A stretch of DNA of 64,000 bases from positions 57,367,209-57,431,208 of the forward strand of contig NC_090022.1 of assembly GCF_037176765.1 (NCBI RefSeq), written 5' to 3'. The notes under the pieces are model-generated. The model had not been told where the DNA came from. It ran no database searches and worked only from the letters and a program-made list of their open reading frames with translations. Shown piece after piece: positions 1 to 10,146 of the stretch. Position numbers and translations under genes: made by a program. Origin of the DNA: Anolis sagrei. Taxonomy: Eukaryota > Chordata > Lepidosauria > Squamata > Anolidae. Positions within the stretch are counted from its first letter, which is position 1. The number at the start of each line of letters is the position of its first letter.

Positions 1-61
1 TTCACCACCCAGATCCTTTCCCCCATGCCTTCCTTGCTTCCAAAACCCTATCCCCCCACCG

Positions 62-150
62 CTCAGGGATTGCTTTGATTGTGTTTTTCTTGCATGGCAG
101 AAGAGGGTTGGACAGGATGGCCCCAGGAGTCTTCCACTGAAATACTGTTA
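62..150 (+). mobile_element. CR1-type LINE 3' end fragment
   Basis: The phrase ..GGGTTGGACAGGATGGCCCC.. matches the 3' end seen in the longer CR1 copies of this window (for example 45597-45620). Confidence 0.6.
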
Positions 151-2094
151 AATTTATGTTGGTAAAAAAGTTTGTCCATGTCTGCTATGATAGAGAAAAA
201 TTGCTTGGGGTTCCACGAGAAAAAATTGCTTCAAAAAAGGCTCCACAGCTTTAAAAGTATGAGAACCCCTGTCTTAGGCAAACTGTTGCAGGCTCTCATA
301 ATCTGTATGTTTTTCATCGTTAATATGTTTGTCATCTTGAGCACATTCAGACACTGCTTGGCCATCTGTGAAATATCAGAGGATATGTAAATCAGCTCCT
401 TCTGTGGCTTTCCCACAGACTGACAATAATGGTTTGAGAGTTGGATTAGGACTCTGAGGGCCCGTCCACACTGCCACATAATGTGGCATATTAATCACAT
501 TAGCCTGGAGTGTCCCAATGATGCAAAAGGCTTATGTGTTTTAACCTGGAATAAACTTGTTTATCCAGATTTATTCCACGTTTTAAAACTATGAGGCTTT
601 TGGAACTGCCTCCTGGGATCACCATCCATGATTCCAAGAAATGTTCCAACTGCCAACTCATGCAGGCAAGAAGGTGGGATGGCAGTGCCCCAAATATAGA
701 AGAAAAGGAATACTTTTCTTGCCTTAGCTCCATGGTGCTGATGCAACGGAGGGGCCCTGATTTCCTCTGCAAAGTTATGTCAATACTTTCTTAGTGCCAC
801 ATAGCTAAGGCAAGCCTTATGCCTCAGTAAGGAGGCCTTTTCTTCTATATTGGGGGCTGAAACAGGGGGCAGGGAGGAGAGGGAGATGATGCCTCTGCCC
901 AGCCATGCCAACACTGGATCAACACAGTTGGTGTATGGCCCACCTTAGCCAAAAAGGTTTCCCCATATGTGTGGCTATGAAATGTGACACATACCGACTC
1001 TTAAAATACCAGTTACTGTCACAATATAAGATCTCAACACAATGGGATCTGAAATGGTGTAGTGTAATGCCGTACCTGATTTGTGCGGATAGGTGGATCA
1101 TAAAAATATCAGCTTCTAAAGTGAGATGTGTGCCTTTAAAAAAGCTATGACCAGGAATTAGGAGAATAAAATGAAGCTGTGACACGATGTTCAAGTTCCC
1201 AAACCAAAACACTTCCAGTGCTTTTACCACCCGCTGCAGCTTTCATCCTGTCTAGCCGTTTCATAGTGTCATATTGCCAAAAGAACAAAAACTAGCAAAA
1301 AGTCAGGCCGGCAAATAATGCCAAAGTAAATGCAGTTTAAATTGCATTTTCATAAATTGCATAGCAGAAATATACTAGATTCTTCTGTTTGCATCCTATC
1401 TTCCCTTTTGAAGCATTTGACATATCAGCCCTATGAAAAGTGTTTATATTTTATTACATTAAACTTTTCAGGGGACCTTGGAGGAAAAGGGAAAGGAAAT
1501 GGAAAAGGAAAAAAAAACATTTTGTGTGGTCAGCAAGGAAGGTTATTTTTATTTCACACTTGGCTGCTGCTAATACCACCCAGGTTCTTCTTTCATGTTA
1601 TAGCCCATCTTCAGTCTGTATATAGCTTTTGAGTCACACATTTTCCACAGTACTGTAACAAGAATTTGTTTATATCTGTGTGTATTTCCAAAGGGGAGCC
1701 TGAGCCACTAGACAGAACAGAGGCTAAGCCTCCAACCATTTAATAATGCAATACAAATATCATATCTGCTCACTTTTTAAGGCTGAATGCATCCCATTTT
1801 GATCAATGTGCATCACATGGATATTCTGCCTTTCCTGTAGAGATCTCACAGCATTAAACATTAGTTTATAATGTTTGCCTCACAACAATGTTATGGGATG
1901 GATTAGCTAAGGTTGTATTCCATCTGCATTTACTGGAAAGGATGTCTCATAAAACTCAAAGAGAGTTACTATAACTGGTATGATAAAAGGTAGGTCCTAT
2001 ATTATTCCCATATAGCAGAGCAAGAAACTGAGGCAAATAGATAGTGGCTTGCCCCAAAACATTATAGCTACAGAGTTTATGAGTTTTAAAGGCA

Positions 2095-2250
2095 ATTTTA
2101 ATGTATCTCCTTATTTTCATTCTGTTTTTACCACACTGTTATTATTTTATTGTTTTTTAACTTATGTGTTTCTGTTTTTAAACTGTTTAGTGTTTATAGG
2201 TGTTAGCCACCTTGATTCCCTATGGGGAGAAAAGCAGGATATAAATCAAG

Positions 2251-2292
<42 letters not shown>

Positions 2293-2293
2293 T
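2095..2293 (+). mobile_element. L2-type LINE 3' tail ending in (ATT)n
   Basis: The tail ..GCCACCTTGATTCCCTATGG..AAAGCAGGATATAAAT is typical of reptile L2-like LINE ends and runs straight into an ATT microsatellite at 2251-2293. Confidence 0.6.
2251..2293. repeat. (ATT)n microsatellite
   Basis: About 14 uninterrupted ATT units directly at the end of a LINE tail. It makes false poly-Tyr and poly-Asn reading frames. Confidence 0.95.
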
Positions 2294-2471
2294 ATAGCCA
2301 CAGAGCCTCTACCATTCTTTTCTGTAAATATTGAACCACTGCTAACACTGAAAACAATGAAAAAAAAACAATTCATATAACAAATGAATTTTCTAGCCAA
2401 TATTTCTTTTATTGTTATCTGGTACTGCTCTAAGGATAATTTTTAAAAGCCTTTATACTGTGTATATACTA

Positions 2472-3024
2472 GAGTTGTGTGTGGAATTAGTTCCCATGGT
2501 TTCTACAATTTCTTTCATGTATTCCGTTTTTTGGGGTGCACAAAACGAGAAGCCCCCTCCCCACATAAAAATCTTCTCAACACGAAAGCCTGCTTCCGTG
2601 TGCAGCCAGACTTGCCTTCTTGCCTTGGAAAGAGGGTGAGTGTGTGGTGGGGCATGCAAGCAGGCCTGGAGCTTGGTTGTAGGTGAGCTATGAGCCTGCC
2701 TGCATGCCCCAATATACATGTACTCTCAGAGAGTAAGTGTATGGCAGGCGTGCAGGCAGGCCCGGAGTGCACCTGCAGCTGAGTACCTCTTACTCTAGAG
2801 TAAAAGGTGCTTGGCTGCAGGTACTGGCAAGTGTGTGCCCTTTCTGAGTCTGCCTATACACCACACCTGCATGCCAGGAAGGGGAGCAAGTGGATGGGAA
2901 GGCCCCCCTCCCATAATGGTCTGATTTTGGGGGGCCCAAACTGGTCCCAAAAATGGATCGAGGTCCCCAATGAAAGCCGGGACATGAAACGGTGTAAGGT
3001 TTACCCCGAATGCACAACTCTAAT
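2472..3024. mobile_element. Possible DNA-transposon remnant with inverted ends
   Basis: The left end reads TAGAGTTGTGTGTGG; the right end, reversed, reads TTAGAGTTGTGCATTCGG. Between them is about 550 bp of GC-richer sequence with repeated phrases such as GCATGCAAGCAGGC. No transposase frame is visible and the family is uncertain. Confidence 0.4.
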
Positions 3025-3388
3025 TTATACTGGACTTATTTATTCACCAGGTGGTATTGGACTAGTCTCATGAAGGAAGCTGAAATATGCAGCTTCCTGT
3101 TATTGTGCTGCTCTTAAGACACATAATAGTGTTCTTATGCAGCATCTTGAGTGTTGTATCTCCTCAACTTTCCATCACGTGTTTTCACAAAGTTTAATTC
3201 TCAATTCAAGGACACTGGCAATGATCCCTGTACCAAAACATTTCAGGTGTTACAATCACCAATAAAAAGAATGACATGTGACAGGCACCACTACATTAAA
3301 TCAGCTTCATGGCTGATTATGGATGAAAACCTTGCTCCCTACACAATACTCCAGCCCATAGATGGAGAGGATTTTTTTTTTCGTGGAA

Positions 3389-3610
3389 GCTACCACTACC
3401 CTAAAAACACCACATCTTGACTGATCTTGGAAGCTAACAGAGTCAGCCCTTGTTAATACTTAGATGGGAGACCACCAACAAATACCAGTTGGTATAAGCT
3501 ATATTTCAAAGGAAGGAAATGGCAAAACTACCTCTGAGTTTTCCTTGGCTAAGAAAACACTATGAAATCCACGAAGGCACCTTAAGCTAACAGGCAACAG
3601 GAAGGCATAT
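3389..3610 (+). mobile_element. 5S rRNA-derived SINE
   Basis: Positions 3389-3500 align by eye to 5S rRNA: CATCTTGACTGATCTTGGAAGCTAA.. (5S: CTCGTCTGATCTCGGAAGCTAAG) and TTAATACTTAGATGGGAGACC (5S: TTAGTACTTGGATGGGAGACC), so the internal pol III boxes are traceable. A SINE body follows (GGCAAAACTACCTCTGAG..). It is diverged and therefore not a functional 5S gene. Confidence 0.8.
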
Positions 3611-3835
3611 ATACACATATACACCACTTCTAGAACCTTGGAGTGCTAGAAGGAATTTTGGAAAACATAGCCCAACAAGACTATCCAGGTTGTTTGAGTT
3701 GGAGAACCATTTAGGAAGAACTAGCACCATAAAGGCATGCAAGGGGAAGTTGTCTGTTTGAACCAGTTTGTTTATATGTTTATTTATAGATGTGTTTATT
3801 AGTTACATTCATATATCAGCTGTTGGAATTTGAAA

Positions 3836-4058
3836 ACCATCTAAAGACCTAACTCTTCTGGCAGGCCTACCCAGCCAGTTTTTAAGCATGAATTTTAAAC
3901 TCTGTTTTGTGTAATTTCATATGTATTTTATAGAAATATGTTTTAATCTATATCTTTTATAGATATACATTGTAAAATGTGTGTATGTTTTTTTACAATG
4001 TTTACACATGTTTTAATTCTGTAGCCCGCCACGAGGAGAGATGGGTAAGAAATAAAAT
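3836..4058 (+). mobile_element. L2-type LINE 3' end
   Basis: TCTTCTGGCAGGCCTACCCAGCC.. is near-identical to the end of the larger L2-like copy at 50060-50110, including the following ATGAATTTTAAAC and the AT-rich tail. Confidence 0.75.
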
Positions 4059-4069
4059 GATGATGATGG

Positions 4070-4113
<44 letters not shown>

Positions 4114-4120
4114 GTGATGG
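4059..4120. repeat. (GAT)n microsatellite
   Basis: About 20 GAT units with a few GGT variants, attached to the L2-type tail. It produces false poly-Met and poly-His frames. Confidence 0.95.
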
Positions 4121-5867
4121 TATATCACTCTTCCTTCAGCTCACAATTCTTTTCCCTTCAAATTTATCTTCAAAGGTCCTGGCCCAGGACTCTAACCACT
4201 ACATTATGCTCTGTGCCACTGGACAGAATATTTAGCATGTTATTACCTGCTCTGAATTGTTGAAATGGGTTATATAAACATACAAAAGAAATACGAAGAG
4301 ATTTGTGCCAGGAAGATAAGGGCCCACACAAAAACCTGATGCTGTGATTTCACCCAGAACTCAGTGCAAGCTGAACTGCAAAATTTTGGCTATGGCTTTG
4401 CTGAGGGCAGATAATAATATCAGCAACATACCACATTGTGGGCTGAACTTTTTAACTCTTATTCCTATGCCGACCCTTAGACAGTGTTCCAGTAGTAAAT
4501 CACCCAACCAAAAGTCTATTTCATGTTGTTAACAATTCTTGGTCAAATCATAAAATAAGGCACAAGGCACAACAACCTAGGTGTACAAATTGTTCATGAT
4601 TTGTGAAAAAAGTGGCACTTTTTTAGATACATTGTTGCACAGAAATGTATGGTCTCGTTCACTAAATTTATTTTGCAGGACTCCATTTGACAATATTTTG
4701 CTCTGGTCTCGCAGTCCCGGTGGAGCCATGAGTCATAGGACCTCTTCAACTTCTCAAGCAAAAGGAAATAAAGATGTGGGAAAGTAGAAAAGAGGGAGAG
4801 AAAGAAAGATGAAATGTTTATTGTCATCCAGGTTACAGATCAAATGAAGAAAACAGTGGAAACAACCATGTCCAATATGAATCATATATAGAATGACTGA
4901 GTAATACAAGCTGTAGCCTGCAGTACCATTTTTCTTGGTTCCAGGAAACATCTTTGACTTTTGAGAATCTCAGCTTTCATTTAAAACATCAGTTCCGTCC
5001 TAACTATGGAGAAGGCCTGGAAAAACACCCCTTCCCTGTGCACCCTCAAAGCAGGAGCATCCACAAGGCACACATCAACTCTACTTTATTTTAAATCTCA
5101 CATTATTAAGCCAGGAGGTATAACAACAAGGCTTCCTTGTTCATCCAGTTCTGGCCATAATGTGGCAGCTGGGAGTAATGGAGAGCTGTCAAAACATTCA
5201 AGGGACAGACTTATCTCATCTAATGAGAGAGAAATATATCATGGACCAAGAAACCAGTCTTGAAAAGGAGAGGGTTTAGATAGCCCCAAATTCACCTCCC
5301 TTTCCACATGGGCCTCTCACCTTTGCCCCCAGTGTAGCTGACCCTGGCAGGCAACAGCAAGACCTCACAGATTAGTTCATCTCTGAGCTGCTCTCTAAGC
5401 ATGATAAAAGAAGCCCTGCAGGTGTTGTCCTCGTGTCATTTTTTTTAAAAAGAAACTGGAACATCCTATAAATCATTCAAAATCAGAGTCCTCCTGCCTC
5501 CAACAGCTGTGCCTCACTTTTATTTACCATCTGTTAATTGTCTCCACAACAAGGAACTGACCAGCATATTGATATCTGACTTAACAAGAAATTACAGCTA
5601 TAAACCCTATGTGGTCTACGTTTATCACTACGCAGACAGCAGAGATATAGGTTCATTTTGCTCAGTGGGAATAATTCAGAGTTAGCAACTCTATGATAGT
5701 TCAATAAGCAGCTGATTTTTGCAGTCAGACTGTTGGCCAGCCTAGTTAGGTTTTGTTTACTCAGACCACCAGCTGCTCTCCAAAGCCCCAGGCAGGGGTC
5801 TTTCACAATCCCATTATCTAGAGACAGGATGGTTGTCAAGGTGGTGGGATTTTTGTGATTATCAGAC

Positions 5868-5993
5868 CAAGCATGGGCAAACTTCAACCCTCCAGGTGTT
5901 TTGGACTCCCACAATTTCTAACAGCCTACTGGCTGTTAGGAATTGTAAAATTCCAAAACACCTGAAGGGGTGAAGTTTGCCCATACCTAGGGT
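5868..5993. mobile_element. Foldback (MITE-like) element, about 126 bp
   Basis: GGGCAAACTTCA..CCAGGTGTTTTGG is repeated in reverse as CCAAAACACCTG..TGAAGTTTGCCC, around a centre near TAACAGCCTACTGGCTGTTA. This palindromic element type is common in squamate genomes; hAT ancestry is likely but unproven. Confidence 0.7.
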
Positions 5994-6546
5994 AGACCAT
6001 CACATTGACCATCCTCATCCTACTCCAGACTTTGTCTTCTTCTCTCCTTAGATTTCTCTGTTCCCTCTAAGTTAGCTTATAATTGATATTCTTGCATGAG
6101 TTGGGAGTGGGGATGGGAATTGACATTTTCCCCAGTGGCAATGTGCTGTTTTGAACTGCTCCATCTGTTATATATAGTGCATTTGGGAGGCCAATTAGAT
6201 TTATTAGCTTTACAAAATACCTGCTTCCTGTAAAGATGAAAATGGCTTTCACTGGTTTGCGGGTGAACAAAACAGAAACAACCAAGTAGCTTGTAGTATT
6301 GTATTCCTTTGGAGGTCATGATTACTATGATGAGTGCCTGCACTTCAAAATTACCAGTGATACGATTGTTCAGGAACAGTATTTGGCACACTCTGCTATA
6401 GAGTAGTTCCCCTTGCTTTTTATGCATTTCTCCAGATAGTAATAATATTCGTCCTCATCATCATAATCAGCCCTTTTGGAATTTCAAACCATTCCATGAA
6501 CCTCATCTTGTTGATTGATGCATCTAGATAGCATGCTGTCATAAAA

Positions 6547-7401
6547 TCTACCTTTGAGACGACAGGGCCGAAGCCTGCATGACAGTGGCTGTTATCTTGG
6601 AAGGCAGGCAGGACAGGAGGAGGAGTCAAGCCGACTCCTGATTGGGTATAGCAATTGGGGGGAGGAGTCGGTTGAGAGAGGGAAAATAAGCTGTCAGCTT
6701 TTGACAGAGAGAGGGAGAAGTGTCTTGAGATCAGACAGGGAAAGAAGTGATTTTTTGAGGAGAGGAAGCTAGATAGAGCAGGGATCTGACAGAAAAGGAA
6801 GAGCTTTTAGTGAGCCTTAAGTTTAGGGAATAAGCTAAGACAAAGGCTAGAATTTTTACTGTATTGTTAGGGCCAGTAAAAGAAAGATTTGTCTCCTTAT
6901 ACTAGGGACAGTATAGGGGGAGCTTATTGCCCTGTGCAGACAGGAGTCTGTTCTCAACTGATACTGTGTCTAAAGATAGAACAGTATGTTTAAGGAGTCT
7001 CACAGTTGTTAAAAGTTTTTCTGTCAGGGGAACTATCTGTTTAAGTAACCAAGTTTCGGCAACTGAATCACGCTTCTGTACCACTCTCTTCTACGAGTTG
7101 TTGTTAATATAAAGTTCAATAAACTCTTTCTTAGTTCACTGTTAACTGGTGTATGCCTCAGTCTATCCATTTCCTCAGAACTCATTCTGTCAAACCATTT
7201 TAAAGTCCAGTCATCCAGTGAGGAAGCCATAGAAGAATCAAGAGCTCAAACACCCTTTACCTAATACACATTCACACCTTTGGTTCCTCAGGCCAATAAT
7301 TCTGAGGTGGTGACGGCTTATACTTCCAAGAACATTCGGTCATTGACATATTTAACATAGGGTCAGCCTCAAATTATGCTATATTGGTGGCAGCGGTGGG
7401 A
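6547..7401 (+). mobile_element. LTR-retroelement fossil (LTR-like piece)
   Basis: A purine-rich start, an AATAAA-type signal near 7112, and then ATTGGTGGCAGCGGTGGGAT, which resembles a primer-binding site after an LTR. It looks like a broken, old, LTR-only remnant with no coding parts recognised. Family and boundaries are uncertain. Confidence 0.4.
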
Positions 7402-7495
7402 TTGATTGCTTGTCCACCCTGCCCAGACAGCCTTTAACTTTATTATACATGCTTATGGCTGATACTTTGCTTTTAATTCATTGTTTTCCTGGTAG

Positions 7496-7620
7496 AATGA
7501 TGGAATAATAGAGTTGGAAGAGACCACATGGGCCATCTAGTCCAACCCCCTGCCATGCCCAATCAAAGCACCCCTGACAGATGGCCATTCAGCCATTTCT
7601 GCTTGCTAGGGAACGGTTAC
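7496..7620 (-). mobile_element. CR1-type LINE 3' end fragment
   Basis: ATAGAGTTGGAAGAGACC..GGGCCATCTAGTCCAACCCC is the reversed CR1 3' end shared with the 23.3, 25.2 and 56.1 kb copies. Confidence 0.75.
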
Positions 7621-7849
7621 AGCCTGGATTAAAAAAATCAACTATTAAAACAGTTGCAATCTCTCTATGAACTTGCTCCAAAAAGATGAACTGGCACAAA
7701 TATGTGCAATATATCATATGCATTACTAGAAGCTAAAAAGAGGTAAACTGATGTAGTTATATATTGGACATATAATTAAATAACACGACTCTGTTGGGGG
7801 TGCTCTGAATGTGATTTTTCTGCTTCTTGGCAGGAGGTTGGACTGGGGG

Positions 7850-8372
7850 GGAAATGAAAGAAGTAGGGAGAGAAATGGCATTTTTGGAAGTCGGAGGGAA
7901 AAACCTCTGTGAGGAGGGAATTGAAAATAGCCTTCGGGGAGAAGTGCTACATTCTTAGAGAGTCTCTAAGGGACAGAGTGCTTATGTTAGGAGCCTCTGG
8001 AAGGGAGGACTGAGGGGGTTTTCAAAAGCCTGGTTAGTTCACCTGTGAATGAACATAGTTCTGCGGAAGACAAGTTAAGAAACAATTTTCTTTTAAACAG
8101 CTTGATAATCTTCTGAAACCACTAAGCGTCTGAAGCCTTCTTGATCTAGTTCAAATAAACTTCACAAATCTGTTTATACTTTACTGCAAGTATTCAGTGT
8201 GTCTTTCTCTGCCTGAATATAAAAAGGGGATCAATCTGGATAATAGCCATCACTCAGAGTTTCCCTCCATTTTTAGTGGCTCTGTGAACTGACTCCAGTG
8301 GTCGATGGGCCAGTGGGACAGGGAAGAGTGAATGGTGTGATTGTAGATCAATACGTTTAGATTGGTGGCAGC
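7850..8372 (+). mobile_element. Second LTR-retroelement fossil (LTR-like piece)
   Basis: A G/A-rich beginning, an AATAAA near 8153, and again ATTGGTGGCAGC at the right edge (8361-8372), in the same orientation as the piece at 7383. A broken, old LTR-like remnant; family not determined. A short CR1 end fragment (about 7793-7848) abuts it on the left. Confidence 0.35.
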
Positions 8373-9884
8373 AAAGTTATACTGTGATGTAACTGGCGGT
8401 CGACATTTGAGATCAACTGTTGTAGCCTTCTTCAGGAGCTGTATTAAAATTATAAATGAAAAATGAGGTTATCATGTTTTACTGATAATGAAGATGCCAT
8501 ATTTGGAACTTCAGACATTTCTGCTGTTGATTTATTTAATGTTATGTATTTGCTCTAACACCGACTTAGTACAATATTAATAGTATTCTATTATTAATAT
8601 GTGTTTATTAATGCATAGTCCTTTTGTTAAATATTCTAAATTAAATATGTATTTGTGTTTACTCTTAATGTCGCCCTTGAAGAAGAAAAATAACGTATGT
8701 ATAGGTTTGTTAAAAATAAATTCTGACCATCTACATTTACAAGCATGTGGAGACCAGTCTTCTTTTTCTTCTGACTCCATCAGGGAAGCTGCAGCCTCGA
8801 GTGCTCAAGACCTGAGCAGGGCTGTTTATACCTTTAAGTCAAAGCTGAGTTGAAGGCATATAAGAGCAGCAACACAAATAATATGCACAGCCTTAAGATA
8901 CAACGGTGATAGACAAAATATGTGGTTCCCAAAAGCATGCTGATTACATTTATCAGGGAACCAGAAATTTCCCCCTCTTTTAAAAAAACAGGAAATGCTG
9001 ATTTTAATGCTTGGGTCTTAATTAAACGTAGTGTTTCTGCTCTACTACCCAAATCTGATGGCAACATTTTCTGAGGAATTTCAACAACATAGCGGTGGTG
9101 AAAGTTTAGTCAACAGTATGTTCACAGCCAGGAATTCATTGCCAGACCTGCCCAAGTTGTCCACATTGGCATAGAAGATTCCCCCAGAGAGACTTTAGGC
9201 AAATGGCACATGCCCGCACCCCTGTTGCACAAGAAGTGTTGGCTGACATCATAATGAAATCATAAACCAATTTACAGTTGTATCGGTTTAGATTATATCT
9301 CTGCACAAATATCATTTGGCCAAGAGGTAAATATCATCAGGACATAAATAAGCAAGCAGTGTGGCTGATATGCATGGTCATGATGTACTACAGAATGGCA
9401 CTTTGCAGAATAAGCTGCACTTATGCAATGACGCAGAGCTAGGAGGAGGTGGGCAACAATCCCCACCAGAGTCGTGGAGAACTGATAATTCAAAATGGAG
9501 GTCAATGAAAAGTCATGGATTCCCTCCATCCAACTGTGAGAGTGTCCCAAATTTCCATAGTGCCTGGTTGTATGGCGTGAACCCCCACTGGGCAGCAGGA
9601 CATCTTGCATGGTGCCCCGTTGTCTGTTGAATGACAGGATATCTTGTATGGTGGCATCATCACAGCACTCTTATGTGGTTGCAAATCATGTCAGTGATGT
9701 AGCTCCATTGTTATAGCGCCATTGTGGGCTCCATTGATGTAGCCCACAATGCAGGATCTTGGCAGGTATATATTACAGAGAGATCAAAACCTTGGTATAT
9801 TTTAAACCTGAAAAAGTCATCATGAGGTGGGCTATACATTTTAGACATGAATGCAGAAGAACTCTTAAAATAATAAAAAAAATC

Positions 9885-9890
9885 TTTATT
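9885..9890 (-). terminator. Poly(A) signal of the SPMIP1-like gene
   Basis: A minus-strand AATAAA lies 138 bp beyond the stop codon, followed by an A/T-rich run. This would give a short 3' UTR of about 160 nt. Confidence 0.5.
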
Positions 9891-9985
9891 TTTATGTGTC
9901 TATTATATAAATGATTAAATCTATGGCAAACTCATAGAGCTCACATAGAGCACAACAAAGATCCATGAGAAGGCAGAATTTACAG

Positions 9986-9999
9986 GGGGGGGGGGGGAA
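9986..9999. repeat. Poly-G run
   Basis: About 14 consecutive G just beyond the 3' end of the small gene. The length may be a sequencing artefact. Confidence 0.8.
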
Positions 10000-10027
10000 C
10001 AACCCACATTTCAACCAGCATTAATAT

Positions 10028-10146
10028 TCATGAGAGCTTGTCAGTTTTTGAAGGGTGATAGAAAATTCCATTTTTGATGTAGAAAGTATCCTTTACAATT
10101 CTGGATTTGCCATACATTGGGGTTCTGATGTCCTTAACAGCATCTC
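10028..10146 (-). CDS. SPMIP1-like gene, terminal coding exon
   Basis: The 119-nt exon encodes DAVKDIRTPMYGKSRIVKDT.. to the TGA at 10030-10028. The pyrimidine-rich acceptor (ttttctctccacag) and frame match the donor at 11734. The intron is 1588 bp and carries a tRNA-derived SINE and a foldback repeat. Confidence 0.8.

Larger units (their letters stand above)
1..9869. other. Intergenic region left of the SPMIP1-like gene
   Basis: I recognise no gene here. The region holds LINE and SINE ends, DNA-transposon foldbacks, two LTR-like fossils and microsatellites, listed separately. A diverged foldback-like piece may lie at about 460-620. The stretches 800-2090, 4120-5865 and 8400-9870 show nothing I can name. 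9290-9780 has a few short internally similar phrases (cttgcatggtg / cttgtatggtg) but no clear element. Confidence 0.6.

Noticed and set aside
3389-3500. A functional 5S rRNA gene
   Set aside because: Too many substitutions in the 5S part, no terminal T run at the expected place, and a SINE body follows.
3943-4128. Poly-His and poly-Met frames, and poly-Tyr/poly-Asn frames at 2203-2400
   Set aside because: These are translations of (GAT)n and (ATT)n microsatellites.
5534-5914. 126-codon minus-strand frame
   Set aside because: It runs into a foldback repeat at its start and has no family resemblance or splice context.
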